DNA of 64,000 nucleotides from Novosphingobium capsulatum NBRC 12533 (GTDB taxonomy: Bacteria > Pseudomonadota > Alphaproteobacteria > Sphingomonadales > Sphingomonadaceae). This document shows, in pieces, positions 53,247 through 62,532 of this stretch (position 1 is the first letter of the stretch; every line of letters begins with the position of its first letter). Location: the NCBI RefSeq assembly GCF_001598375.1, contig NZ_BCYV01000007.1:62001-126000 (forward strand), given 5' to 3'. Made by a program: the position numbers and the translations under genes. The notes beneath the pieces are model-generated. The model had not been told where the DNA came from. It saw nothing but the letters and a program-made list of their open reading frames with translations, and did not search any database.

Positions 53247-55760
53247 ATGCGACTTTCCCACTCGAGCTTCCTTGCCACCGTTTCGGTGCTGGCCGCCATG
53301 GCCACCACAACGCCCACTTTTGCGCAAGAGGCGCAACAGTCTGGCGCCGCAGCTGGCGACGATAGCGGCATCATCGTCACCGCGCGCCGCCAGAACGAGC
53401 GGTTGCAGGACGTGCCGGCATCGGTCGCCGTGCTCACCGCCGATGCCCTGCAACGCACCGGCGCGGTCAAGGCAGAGGATTTCGTCAAGCTGACGCCCGG
53501 CGTCACCATCGTCACCGGCACGGCCGAGGCTGGCGATACCCAGATCAACATTCGCGGCATGAACGGCGCGCGCGACGCGGAAAGCTCGGTCGCGCTGGTG
53601 GTCGATGGCATCCTCAAGACCAATACCGCCCAGCTCAACCAGCCGCAGGGCACATTGCAGCAGGTCGAACTGCTCAAGGGTCCGCAGGGCGCGCTCTATG
53701 GCCGCAATGCTGCGGCCGGCGCCATCGTGATCCAGTCGCTCAAGCCCACCGACACGATGACCGGTGCGGCCAAGCTGTCCTATGCCGATTACAACACCTG
53801 GGAAGCGAGCGCGCACATCGCCGGCCCGGTGGCCGAAAACGTCGGCTTCGTCCTGGCAGGCTATTACTACAAGACCGATGGGTTCTACAAAAACACCTTC
53901 ACCAATTCCAAGACGGTGGACGACAAGGAAAACTGGGCGGTCGATGGCCGCGTGATGGTGGGCCAGGGCGGCCCCACGCAGCTGGATATCAAGGCGCGCT
54001 ACAGCGAGTTTCACGGGGCCTCCTTGCCATTCAACGCCGCGTTCCACCTGCCCAATTTCGGTGGGGCGTTCTATGAGAACGTCAACACCCACCCGTTCCA
54101 TTTCTACAACAACATCCGCCCCACCAACGACCAGACCAGCTTTGACGCCTCGATCAAGCTGGACCATCAGCTGACCGACAAGATCAAGCTGGTGGGCTGG
54201 GCGCTCTATTCCAACGTCAACCAGGATCTGGTCGCCGATGGCACCTCGGCCGATTTCGGCCGCTTCCTCAGCGCTGCCAATCCCCAGGCGCAGGCCGCGG
54301 TCAATTCCTGCTTTTCCAGCACGGCCGCGCTTACCGGTTATCCGGTCAATCCGCCCGGCTTCATCGGGCAGACCCCGGTGCCGTTCATCTTTGCGCCGAC
54401 CACGGGTTCAACCTTTGGCCCCTACAGCCCGACCACCTGCGACGGCACACAGTATCAGGTGCGCAAGCAGCAGGATTTCAGCACCGAATGGCGCCTGATC
54501 GGCGATGCCGGCGCGATCAACTGGCAGCTCGGCGGCTATTACCTGCACATCAAGCGCACGGTCGGCGTCAGCCTGGGTGCCGATACCGGCAACGGCGTGA
54601 TCAAGCAGCTCTACAACGCGCCCAATTCCACTAACCCCACCACGCTGCTGCTGGCCGATCGCTTCAAGACCAATGTCTATGCCGCGTTCGGCTCGGTGGA
54701 GTGGAAGCCCAATGACAAGTTCGATGCCGGCCTCGCGCTGCGCTATGATATCGAGGATCGCAAGTCGTCCTCGCTGGTGCCCACCGCCACCGATCCGTTC
54801 ACCGGTGGCCCGATCAACCCCGGCCAGGCGTTCGGCCCGTTGACCGACAAGCATGCCCGCTTCGAACAGTTCGAGCCCAAGGTCACGCTCAGCTACAAGC
54901 CCACCCGCGAGTTCAACCTCTATGCCAACTGGGGCATCGGCTTCAAATCGGGCGGGTTCAACAACCAGGGTTCGGCGCAGATCATCAAGGACAACTTCGT
55001 CAACGCCTTTGGCGCCAATGTCACGGTCAACGACCAGTATCGCAAGGAATGGTCGAGCGCGTGGGAAGCCGGCCTCAAGGGCAACCTGCTCAATGGCGCG
55101 CTCACGTTCGACCTCGCCGGGTATTACACCCAGGTCCACGACATGCAGTTCTTCGAATTCTTCGTGGGCAGCTTTGGCCTACTGCGCGTGGTATCCAACA
55201 TCGATCGGGTGGACCTGAAAGGCATCGAGGCCAGCGTCACGGTCAAGCCGGTCAAGGGCGTCAAGCTGTTCGGATCGTTCAACTATACCGATAGCGAGAT
55301 CAAGAAGAACTCGTCGCGGCCCTATACCGTGGGCAACAAGTCTCCCTATACCGCCGATTACACGCTCAACGTGGGGGGAGAGTTCGAGCAGGCAATCGGC
55401 AGCGGCGACCTGCGCTTCTTCACCCGCGCCGATTATCGCCTGACCGGGCCCACCTGGTTCCACACCGTGCAGAACCAGTCGGTGCCGACGGTGTTTTCGG
55501 GCCTGCTGCCGATTTCGGCACTGCAGCTGCCGGCCTTTGTCGGCGATGGCAAGTATGACGTGGCGCGGCGCGATGCCTTTGGCATCGTCAACCTGCGCGC
55601 CGGCATCCAGACCGATCGCTTCAGCCTGGCGGTCTTCGCCAATAACCTGCTCGACAAGCAATATCTCAATGAAGTGATCACGGCGGTGGAATTTGGCGGG
55701 TCGTTCATCACACCCGGCACCCGCCGCCTGATCGGCGTGGAAGGCAGCGTGAAGTTCTAA
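53247..55760 (+). CDS. TonB-dependent receptor of the GntR-controlled module
   Basis: 837 residues, AGGGAGAATGCA before the ATG, signal peptide ending TTPTFA. TonB box SGIIVTARRQ; plug with KAEDFVKLTPGVTIV, INIRGMNGARD and VELLKGPQGALYGRNAAAGA; the barrel ends RRLIGVEGSVKF. It is divergent from gntR and the HyuAB operon, with the GntR palindrome in its promoter. This suggests import of the compound degraded by that operon. A strong terminator follows. Confidence 0.94.
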   Translation: MRLSHSSFLATVSVLAAMATTTPTFAQEAQQSGAAAGDDSGIIVTARRQNERLQDVPASVAVLTADALQRTGAVKAEDFVKLTPGVTIVTGTAEAGDTQINIRGMNGARDAESSVALVVDGILKTNTAQLNQPQGTLQQVELLKGPQGALYGRNAAAGAIVIQSLKPTDTMTGAAKLSYADYNTWEASAHIAGPVAENVGFVLAGYYYKTDGFYKNTFTNSKTVDDKENWAVDGRVMVGQGGPTQLDIKARYSEFHGASLPFNAAFHLPNFGGAFYENVNTHPFHFYNNIRPTNDQTSFDASIKLDHQLTDKIKLVGWALYSNVNQDLVADGTSADFGRFLSAANPQAQAAVNSCFSSTAALTGYPVNPPGFIGQTPVPFIFAPTTGSTFGPYSPTTCDGTQYQVRKQQDFSTEWRLIGDAGAINWQLGGYYLHIKRTVGVSLGADTGNGVIKQLYNAPNSTNPTTLLLADRFKTNVYAAFGSVEWKPNDKFDAGLALRYDIEDRKSSSLVPTATDPFTGGPINPGQAFGPLTDKHARFEQFEPKVTLSYKPTREFNLYANWGIGFKSGGFNNQGSAQIIKDNFVNAFGANVTVNDQYRKEWSSAWEAGLKGNLLNGALTFDLAGYYTQVHDMQFFEFFVGSFGLLRVVSNIDRVDLKGIEASVTVKPVKGVKLFGSFNYTDSEIKKNSSRPYTVGNKSPYTADYTLNVGGEFEQAIGSGDLRFFTRADYRLTGPTWFHTVQNQSVPTVFSGLLPISALQLPAFVGDGKYDVARRDAFGIVNLRAGIQTDRFSLAVFANNLLDKQYLNEVITAVEFGGSFITPGTRRLIGVEGSVKF

Positions 55761-55793
55761 GGTTTCCCCAACCCTTCATGCCTGCCAACCATG

Positions 55794-55830
55794 AACCCGG
55801 CCGCATCTGGATCGGTGCGGCCGGGTTTTT
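55794..55830 (+). terminator. Rho-independent terminator after the TonB receptor
   Basis: Perfect 12-bp stem AACCCGGCCGCA / TGCGGCCGGGTT (55794-55805 and 55816-55827) with a 10-base loop, followed by a T run. It lies between the receptor and the convergent GGDEF gene and may work in both directions. Confidence 0.88.
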
Positions 55831-55839
55831 CCTGCGTGA

Positions 55840-57336
55840 TCAGCCCTGGCGTGCGATGGCAACCGGCACGGTATCGCTTTGGCCCGGCGCGATCGGCACG
55901 GCCTGCCCGGCAATCACCGCCGTGCCGCGCTCGCGGCGCTTGGCGGCATAGAGCGCGGCATCGGCATTGCGCAGCAGGTCGCTGCGGCTCGCGGTTTGCG
56001 CATCGAGCCAGGCAGCACCGATCGTTGCGGAAACACGGAACGTCTGCTTGTCGGCGCGGATCGAATAGCGCAGGTCGAGCAACAGCCGGCGCAACAGACC
56101 GCGCAGATCGCGCAGCAGGGCCTGGTCGGTGATCAGCAGCACGAATTCATCGCCGCCCAGCCGCGCGGCAAAGCTGCCGGCCAGATAGGGCGCCTGCAGG
56201 CGCGAGGCGATCACCCGCAGCACATCGTCACCCGCCTGGTGGCCCAGGCGATCGTTCACCGCCTTGAAGTGATCGAGATCGATCAGCAGCAGCGCGCAGC
56301 GTTGCCCGGCGGCCGCAGTCGTCTTGATGCTGTCATCGATCACCTGGTTGCACCGCCCACGGCTGGCGATCCGGGTCAGATCGTCGGTATGGGCGGCGTG
56401 GCGCAGCGCCTCTTCCATCTTGTGGCGCTCGGTAATGTCCTGGAAAACGCCAATCAGCGCAACCGGCTTGCCGTTTTCCAGTTCCAATTCACCCATGCTG
56501 CGCACGCGGCGATAGTTGCCACGTGCGGTGGTGAAATCGGCTTCGACATCGAATGGCTCGCCCGTCACCAGCGTCTGCTCGATCGTGCTCACCAGGATTT
56601 CACGCGACTTTTCGGCATAAAAATCGAGCGCGGCTTTCAGCGATATCTCCGCGCCACACTCCATCTCATGAATGGCATAGGTCTGGTCGGACCATTCCAG
56701 CTGGTCGTCCCCCAGCGTGAGCCGCCACGAGCCGATGTTGGCAATGCGCTCGGCCTGGCGCAGCTGCCGGTGCTTGCGGCTCAGCTCGCGCAAGTTATGC
56801 CCGCGCTCTTCGGCCATCTGTACGGCCAGCGCGGCCGTGCGTCGCGCCGAAATAAGCGTTTCCACCAAGGTGGCCAAATGCCCCAGCATCTTGAGTCCGG
56901 CCGGATCGATCGTGCGCGGCTGGTCATCGATCACGCACAACGTGCCCAGCGGCAGGCGCGGCGATGTGTCATCGCTTGCGTCCTCGGCGGCATGGATCGG
57001 CACGCCCGCGTAGAACCGGATATCGGGCGCACCGGTGACCAGCGGATTGTCCGCAAAGCGGTCATCCTGCCGCGCATCGGGAACGACGAGCACATCATCG
57101 GCAGCCACGGCGTGGGCGCAAAAGGCGATGTCGCGCGGGGTTTCGTTCACGTCCAAGCCGGCCTTGGCCTTGAACCACTGGCGGTGTGCATCGAGCAGCG
57201 AAACCAGCGCAATCTTGCAGCCCGTCAGCTGCTGCGCCAGTTGCACCACCGCGTCGAATTCCTGCTCTGGCGCGCTGTCGAGCAGTTCCAGGCGTTCCAG
57301 CAGCGCAAGCCGTGCCTCTTCCGATGTGTCTACCAC
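55840..57336 (-). CDS. GAF-PAS-GGDEF diguanylate cyclase
   Basis: 498 residues from a GTG at 57336. Residues 1-165 are a GAF domain (LTGCKIALVSLLDAHRQWFK, FYAGVPI, LGTLCVIDD). A short coiled coil leads to a PAS domain (about 190-310; IANIGSWRLTLGDDQLEWSD, ending GVFQDITERHKMEEAL). The GGDEF domain follows, with the active-site motif RLGGDEFVLL intact, so it should make cyclic di-GMP. The RxxD inhibitory site normally just upstream is absent (the segment reads LAGSFAARLGGDEF), so product inhibition there is unlikely. No membrane segment, hence a cytosolic sensor. Confidence 0.92.
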   Translation of the reverse strand: MVDTSEEARLALLERLELLDSAPEQEFDAVVQLAQQLTGCKIALVSLLDAHRQWFKAKAGLDVNETPRDIAFCAHAVAADDVLVVPDARQDDRFADNPLVTGAPDIRFYAGVPIHAAEDASDDTSPRLPLGTLCVIDDQPRTIDPAGLKMLGHLATLVETLISARRTAALAVQMAEERGHNLRELSRKHRQLRQAERIANIGSWRLTLGDDQLEWSDQTYAIHEMECGAEISLKAALDFYAEKSREILVSTIEQTLVTGEPFDVEADFTTARGNYRRVRSMGELELENGKPVALIGVFQDITERHKMEEALRHAAHTDDLTRIASRGRCNQVIDDSIKTTAAAGQRCALLLIDLDHFKAVNDRLGHQAGDDVLRVIASRLQAPYLAGSFAARLGGDEFVLLITDQALLRDLRGLLRRLLLDLRYSIRADKQTFRVSATIGAAWLDAQTASRSDLLRNADAALYAAKRRERGTAVIAGQAVPIAPGQSDTVPVAIARQG

Positions 57337-57552
57337 ATCCTGTCCCTTTCCTGTCCCGACCCTTTGCCAAGAAATTAACGAACCAGGGTAAACTTTTCCC
57401 TAATCCCTGCACTTCGGGTGGCAGCATAGGGCCGGCCGCATTACTATTTATTGTTATAAGTCAAAGCTTTGTGGCAAAGGGGAAAAATCTGTCCGCCTGG
57501 CCGGGCAAAACCCGATATCTTAAGGCGCGCGCCTAACCCAAACCGGTTCGGC

Positions 57553-59052
57553 TCATTCGGAATGTCCGCTGATTTCCGCCCCGGCATCGGGCGCGAAGCG
57601 GCGGTTCCAGATCGTGGCGCACAGCGATATGGCGGTCACCGTCCAGAACGCCGCGGCCAAATCGTCGAGCAGCGGCCGCGCATGGCCGTGCAGCAGCATC
57701 GCCACGTGCAGCGCTGCCGCCGCCAGGCAGATGCCCAAGGACAGCATCAGCTGCTGGAACGTGGCATAGAATGCGGTGGCGCTGCTCATCTGCTGCGGGG
57801 CAATGCCGTCATAGGCGATGGTGTTATAGGCGGTGAACTGCAACGACATGAAAAAGCCCGAGAGCACCAGCACGCCAAACATCGCCCATACCGGCCAGCC
57901 CGGCCCGAACAGCCCACAGATGGCATAACCCGCCGTGCCGATCACGCCATTCCACACCAGGGTGCGGCGAAAGCCCAGCGCCCGCAGCACGCGCGGCGCA
58001 GCGGCCTTCATCGCCAGCGAGCCGATCGCCGTCGCCACCGTGATCATCCCGCTGCGCGCTGCGGAAAAGCCGAAACCCACCTGCATCATCAAGGGCAACA
58101 GAAATGGCTGCGCCCCTTGCGTGATCCGCGTGACCGAGCCGGCAATCACCGACAGGCGGAACGTGCGATCCTGCAACAGCGCGAGGTTGAGGATTGCCCC
58201 TTCCCGCCCCTTGGCGTGGCGGACATAGAACACGCCGGCGACGGCGCCGACCGCGAGCAGGCTGCCGGCCAGTGCCCCCTGGCCGGCACGGCTGGCCATT
58301 TCAAAGCCGAACAGCAGGCAACCCAGCGATACGCCGCTTAGCACGAAGCCGGCCCAATCTATCGTGGCCGGCACGTCTTCGCGGAAGTTGGCGATATAGC
58401 GGCCAACCAGCCAGAGGCCGAGCACGCCGACCGGCAGGTTAAGGTAGAAAATCCAGCGCCAATCGAGATAGGTCACGATGAAACCGCCCAGCGGCGGCCC
58501 GATTACCGGCCCGATCAAGGCCGGCACCAGCAGCCATGACATGGCGTTGACCATATCCTGCTTGGCCACGCTGCGCAGCAGCACGAGCCGGCCGACCGGG
58601 ATCATCATCGCCCCGCCCATGCCCTGGAGAAAGCGCGCCGCGACCATCAAGGAAAGGCTGGGCGCCTGGCCACAGGCAAAGCTGCCCGCCATGAACAAGG
58701 CAATCGCGGCGCGGAACACAGTGCGCGAGCCGAACCGGTCTGCCAGCAGGCCCGAGGCGGGGATGAACACCGCCAGCGCCAGCAGGTAAGAGGTAAGCGC
58801 AATGCTCATTTCCGATGGGCGCACGCCGAAATCGCGCGCCATCGTCGGCAGCGCCGTGGCGAGCACGGTGGCATCGACGAATTCCATGAACAACGCCGAG
58901 GCGACGATCAGCGCAACCAGGCGATAGTTCGCGCCAGACGCCTCCGGCCCGCCAGGATCGCGCGCCGGGGTGAGCGCGTGGGCGGCCGGCACGATGCCAT
59001 CGCGGATCTCGGCGTTGACAGTGGCAATCCCCCGGCGGCGCGGCGCTAGCAT
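57553..59052 (-). CDS. DHA2-family MFS transporter
   Basis: 499 residues from the ATG at 59052; a GTG at 59064 is possible. About 14 transmembrane helices. Motifs: FVDATVLATALPTMARDFG in the first helix, GLLADRFGSRTVFRAAI (motif A), RFLQGMGGAMMIPVGRLVLL, and LIGPVIGPPLGGFIVTYLDW (motif C) followed by RWIFYLNLPVG. It is a probable proton-driven multidrug exporter without adaptor genes nearby. The 216 bp upstream of position 57553 up to the GGDEF gene hold no gene that I can support. Confidence 0.88.
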   Translation of the reverse strand: MLAPRRRGIATVNAEIRDGIVPAAHALTPARDPGGPEASGANYRLVALIVASALFMEFVDATVLATALPTMARDFGVRPSEMSIALTSYLLALAVFIPASGLLADRFGSRTVFRAAIALFMAGSFACGQAPSLSLMVAARFLQGMGGAMMIPVGRLVLLRSVAKQDMVNAMSWLLVPALIGPVIGPPLGGFIVTYLDWRWIFYLNLPVGVLGLWLVGRYIANFREDVPATIDWAGFVLSGVSLGCLLFGFEMASRAGQGALAGSLLAVGAVAGVFYVRHAKGREGAILNLALLQDRTFRLSVIAGSVTRITQGAQPFLLPLMMQVGFGFSAARSGMITVATAIGSLAMKAAAPRVLRALGFRRTLVWNGVIGTAGYAICGLFGPGWPVWAMFGVLVLSGFFMSLQFTAYNTIAYDGIAPQQMSSATAFYATFQQLMLSLGICLAAAALHVAMLLHGHARPLLDDLAAAFWTVTAISLCATIWNRRFAPDAGAEISGHSE

Positions 59053-59270
59053 GGGCGGCCCCACGGGCCGAGCCGGGTGCAGGCAGGAAAGATCATGGGC
59101 AAACGTTCACTTCTGGTCTGGCGAGACAGCGCACCACCATCGCCGGGAAGCGGGGCGCGCAGCAACGGGAAAGGCCACGGGCAACCCCGCCAGCCTTATG
59201 CTTGCCCGCGATATAGGCACCATGGCCGGATTTGAAACCCTGCCCCTTTGGCAGGCTTTGGGCTTGCCGA

Positions 59271-60929
59271 TCAACGCTTGCCGGGCGGATCGGTGACAAA
59301 CGCGGGCGGCGGCGCCTCGTCGGCAAAACGCCAGGCAGAAAGATAGGCCAGCTTGAGGATGCGCGTCATTTTGCCGTAGTTGATCTTGTCGGCCGTGTCG
59401 GTGGTGTGGTGATAATCGGGATGAAACCCGGTGAAAAACCAGAACGCGGGAATGTTGTTGAGCACGAAGGGAAACTGGTCGCTGCGGAAAAACACGTTGA
59501 GCGCGTTTTCGTGGTCGAACCGGTCGTCCAGCACCAGCCCGACGCTGCGGTTGGCCTCCGCCACGGTGCGGGCGTAATCCGGGCTATAGGCCGCGCCGAT
59601 CAGGTTGAGGCGGTTGGTGGTATCGGCGGGAATGTCGATCAGCCCGGTGGTCTGGTCGCTTGGCGCCTCGTTGCGGCCGATCATGTCGAAGTTGATCATC
59701 GCGCGCGTCGTCGCCAGCGGACGCAGGGGATGGGCGGCCATGTAATAGGCGCCCAGCAACCCGCGCTCTTCGGCGGCAAACACCGTGAACAGGATCGATC
59801 GCCGTGGCCGCGCACCATTGGCCATGAACGCGCGCGCCAGCTCCACCACGCCCACCGTGCCCGAGCCGTTGTCATCCGCGCCGTGCCAGATTTCCGGGCC
59901 GTTGGACCCGTCGTGATCGTGATGCGCGCTGATGATCACGGTTTCGGGCGCCAGGGTAGGGTCCGATCCCTTGAGCAGCCCGGCCACGTTCCAGGTGGTG
60001 CCACGCGAGCGCACGGTATTTTCCAGGTGCAGCGTTACCTCGGCCCCGGGCACGGCGCGCGATTGTGGCACCAGCGCGCGGTCGATCGCGGCCTGCAGCG
60101 CACTGGCGCTCTGCCCCGTGCCGGCCAGCAGCGCCGCCCCGGCCTCATCATCCACGGTGATCACCGGAATATGCAGCGCGTCGTCAACCAGGGCCTGCGC
60201 CGGGATCGGCGGCGTGCGCTTGGCGCTGCCGCCAATGCGCATCATGCGGTCGAAATTCGAGGGATGCTTGCGGTTGGGCTCGGCCATCACCACCAGTGCC
60301 AGCGCGCCATGGGCCTGGGCGTTCAGGGCCTTGACCCGGTTGGTGGCATAGCGGGTGTTGCCCGTGCCGCCAAAGCGCGAGGCCGGATCGTTTTCCTGCG
60401 GCTCGTGCTCGAACACCACCACGATCCGCCCCTTGGCGTCAATCCCGCGATAATCGTCATAGCTCACGCCAGGGGCGGTGATGCCATAGCCGGCAAAGAC
60501 CAGCGGCGCGGTGATATCCACGTCATCGCGATAGCCACCCACCAGGTGTGGCGCCTGCCAGCGGCGCGTGGCATTGCCGCTGCGCAGGGCCACGAAATTG
60601 GCTGCCGCATTGGGCCGGTATTCCACCAGCGGCACGCTTTGCAGGAAGCTCGGCGCGCCAGCGGCGTCCTGCGCTGCCGGTTCGAGGCCGGCCTTGGCAA
60701 ATTCGGCCGCGACCCACTGCACCGTGGCATCGTCACCGGGCTGCAACGACATGCGCCCTTGCAATGCATCCGACGCCACCAGGCCCAGATCGGCGCGCAG
60801 ATCGCCCTCGCGAATGCGGTCAAAGCCAGCGGCCTGGTTGGCCGGAACCGGCACGCCGGCGCCATCCTGGGCCAGGGCAGCAGCAGGCAGAGCCACTGAC
60901 AGCAAAAGGGTGAGTGCGGCCTGTTTCAT
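59271..60929 (-). CDS. M28-family zinc aminopeptidase with PA domain
   Basis: 552 residues from the ATG at 60929; the ATG at 60938 leaves the GGAG too close. The signal peptide ends LPAAALA, so it is exported. The zinc site is readable: SAHHDHDG (first ligand), HGADDNGSG (bridging Asp), FAAEERGLLGAYYM (catalytic Glu pair), INFDMIGR and the last ligand in PDYHHTTDTADKI. A protease-associated domain is inserted between about 130 and 270. It trims N-terminal residues from peptides outside the cytoplasm. The 218 bp between its end and the MFS start hold no supported gene. Confidence 0.9.
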   Translation of the reverse strand: MKQAALTLLLSVALPAAALAQDGAGVPVPANQAAGFDRIREGDLRADLGLVASDALQGRMSLQPGDDATVQWVAAEFAKAGLEPAAQDAAGAPSFLQSVPLVEYRPNAAANFVALRSGNATRRWQAPHLVGGYRDDVDITAPLVFAGYGITAPGVSYDDYRGIDAKGRIVVVFEHEPQENDPASRFGGTGNTRYATNRVKALNAQAHGALALVVMAEPNRKHPSNFDRMMRIGGSAKRTPPIPAQALVDDALHIPVITVDDEAGAALLAGTGQSASALQAAIDRALVPQSRAVPGAEVTLHLENTVRSRGTTWNVAGLLKGSDPTLAPETVIISAHHDHDGSNGPEIWHGADDNGSGTVGVVELARAFMANGARPRRSILFTVFAAEERGLLGAYYMAAHPLRPLATTRAMINFDMIGRNEAPSDQTTGLIDIPADTTNRLNLIGAAYSPDYARTVAEANRSVGLVLDDRFDHENALNVFFRSDQFPFVLNNIPAFWFFTGFHPDYHHTTDTADKINYGKMTRILKLAYLSAWRFADEAPPPAFVTDPPGKR

Positions 60930-60952
60930 GGGGGGCATGCTCCACGACGATT

Positions 60953-60979
60953 GGGGGGTATGGCCCAGCTATACCCCCC
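60953..60979 (-). terminator. Hairpin after the porin gene
   Basis: Perfect 9-bp arms GGGGGGTAT and ATACCCCCC with a 9-base loop, located 39 bp after the porin stop and upstream of the peptidase start. There is no T run on the minus strand, so termination strength is uncertain. Confidence 0.45.
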
Positions 60980-61017
60980 TCATCATCGCTGGCAATCATG
61001 CCCGCCAACGCAGCGGT

Positions 61018-62502
61018 TCAAAACCGGTAGCTGATCCAGCCGGCAATGAAATCCGAACTGCGATAGCCGGCATCGGTCAATGCCGCGCGCGCCATCAGGT
61101 GTTCGTAGCGCCCGGTGAGCGTCAGGCGCGGCGTGGCGTTCCACACCATCTGCGCGCGCACCACATCGGCAATCTTGCGCCCGCGCCCGTTCTGCGTGCC
61201 GGCAAAGGGCTGGCCATTGGCGCGATAGACCGCGTCGTGCACATCATCGCGCCAGGCCAGTTCGTATTCCGCGCTGATCCGCGCATTGCGAAACGGGGTG
61301 AAGCTGGCGTTCGGCGTCACCGCAACCAGGTTCGACGGGGTGAGATAGAGCTGATAGCTGAAATAGATGTTGTTGCCGAATGGGGCATAGGCATTGCGCA
61401 GCTTGCCCTGGCCATAGCCGCCACCGCCGCTGGCATAATCGACATGTACGCCCAGGCGCGGCGCGGTCTTGACCGGGCCATTGCCGATCCGCCAGGTCTG
61501 CGCCAGGAATGCCTGCCAGGCATCGATGCCCTGGTTCATGAACGTGCCCCACTGGTGGTTGACCGACCAGTCCAGCCCCAGGCGGCCCACATCGCCGCGC
61601 AGTTGCGCCCCGGCATAATACCGCGTGGCCGGCCCGATCCGCCCGCCCCAGGTGCCCACCAGGTTGCGCCGCCGCCAGGCAAACAGATCGAGATAGAGCT
61701 GCGAGCCGCCCAGCGTGGTCTTGGGCAGGACAAACCCCGCCGTCGCCCCGGAGAAACGCCGCGCGGGATCGATCACGTCATCGTCGGTGCCCAGGTCGCC
61801 ATAGGCCGTGGGCTTGAGATCGAACACCGTCAGGCGTGCCTTGGCCCCGCGCACCCAGCCGCGAAAGCCATTGAGGGTATAGCGGATGGTGTTGTTGTCG
61901 CGCTGGGAAACCAGGATGTTGGGGCCGTCGGTAAATTCCTGCCGGCCATAGCGCGCCCCCACTTCGGCCTCGCCCACCATCGCGTTGGCTTCGGCAAAAT
62001 ACTGCAGGAGCACCATGTCGTTGCGCAGCGTAGCCGCCGGAACGCCCAGGTTGCGCCCGCCGATGCCGCCATGCGAAATCTCGCCATAGAAGCGCAGGTG
62101 GGGGCCGACATGCAGATCGGCGCTCAGTGTTTCGCGGTTGATATCCTGCCGCTGCGCCTGGGCATCGCGCAAGTTGGGGTTCGTCGTCAGGTTCATGCGC
62201 AGGCGCAATTCGCCCGAGACCGTGAGATAGACATCGCCATCGTCATCGAGCGGGATGAACTTGAGCCGGTCGAGCGGATCGTCGCGCTTGGCTGGGTTCT
62301 GCATCACCCGCCAATCCTCTGCCCAGCGTGACAGGGCATAGCCGCCCGGTGCCGCCGCCGCATCGCCATTATAGGCGGCCGGGTAGCTCTTGCGCTGGGC
62401 TTCGCCAGCCGGTTCGGCGGTGGTTTCGGCCAGGGCCGGGGTGCCGGAAAGCAGGCAAAGCGGGGCCGTGGCGGCCCGCAGCCGCGAAAAACGCAGGTCC
62501 AT
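61018..62502 (-). CDS. Alginate-export (AlgE-type) family outer-membrane porin
   Basis: 494 residues, GGGAGAG before the ATG. Signal peptide ending TPALA, then a short polar linker and an 18-strand-type barrel. Family features are DVYLTVSGELRLRMN at the start of the barrel, GARYGRQEFTDGPNILVSQRD in the middle, FDLKPTAYGD, and a C-terminal SDFIAGWISYRF with terminal Phe. Many sphingomonad members are general porins for organic acids rather than alginate exporters. It lies 30 bp downstream of the dicarboxylate symporter gene, so the two may form an uptake pair. Confidence 0.82.
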   Translation of the reverse strand: MDLRFSRLRAATAPLCLLSGTPALAETTAEPAGEAQRKSYPAAYNGDAAAAPGGYALSRWAEDWRVMQNPAKRDDPLDRLKFIPLDDDGDVYLTVSGELRLRMNLTTNPNLRDAQAQRQDINRETLSADLHVGPHLRFYGEISHGGIGGRNLGVPAATLRNDMVLLQYFAEANAMVGEAEVGARYGRQEFTDGPNILVSQRDNNTIRYTLNGFRGWVRGAKARLTVFDLKPTAYGDLGTDDDVIDPARRFSGATAGFVLPKTTLGGSQLYLDLFAWRRRNLVGTWGGRIGPATRYYAGAQLRGDVGRLGLDWSVNHQWGTFMNQGIDAWQAFLAQTWRIGNGPVKTAPRLGVHVDYASGGGGYGQGKLRNAYAPFGNNIYFSYQLYLTPSNLVAVTPNASFTPFRNARISAEYELAWRDDVHDAVYRANGQPFAGTQNGRGRKIADVVRAQMVWNATPRLTLTGRYEHLMARAALTDAGYRSSDFIAGWISYRF

Positions 62503-62532
62503 GATGGTTTCTCTCCCTAGATGCGCCGCTGC

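Noticed and set aside
57337..57552. Possible small gene or RNA in the gap between the GGDEF and MFS genes
   Set aside because: AT-richer than its surroundings with short palindromes such as GGCGCGCGCC, but no frame or fold that I can support.
59065..59270. Small plus-strand frame beginning MGKRSLLVW in the gap before the MFS gene
   Set aside because: Short, no recognisable motif, no supportive ribosome-binding site or neighbour.
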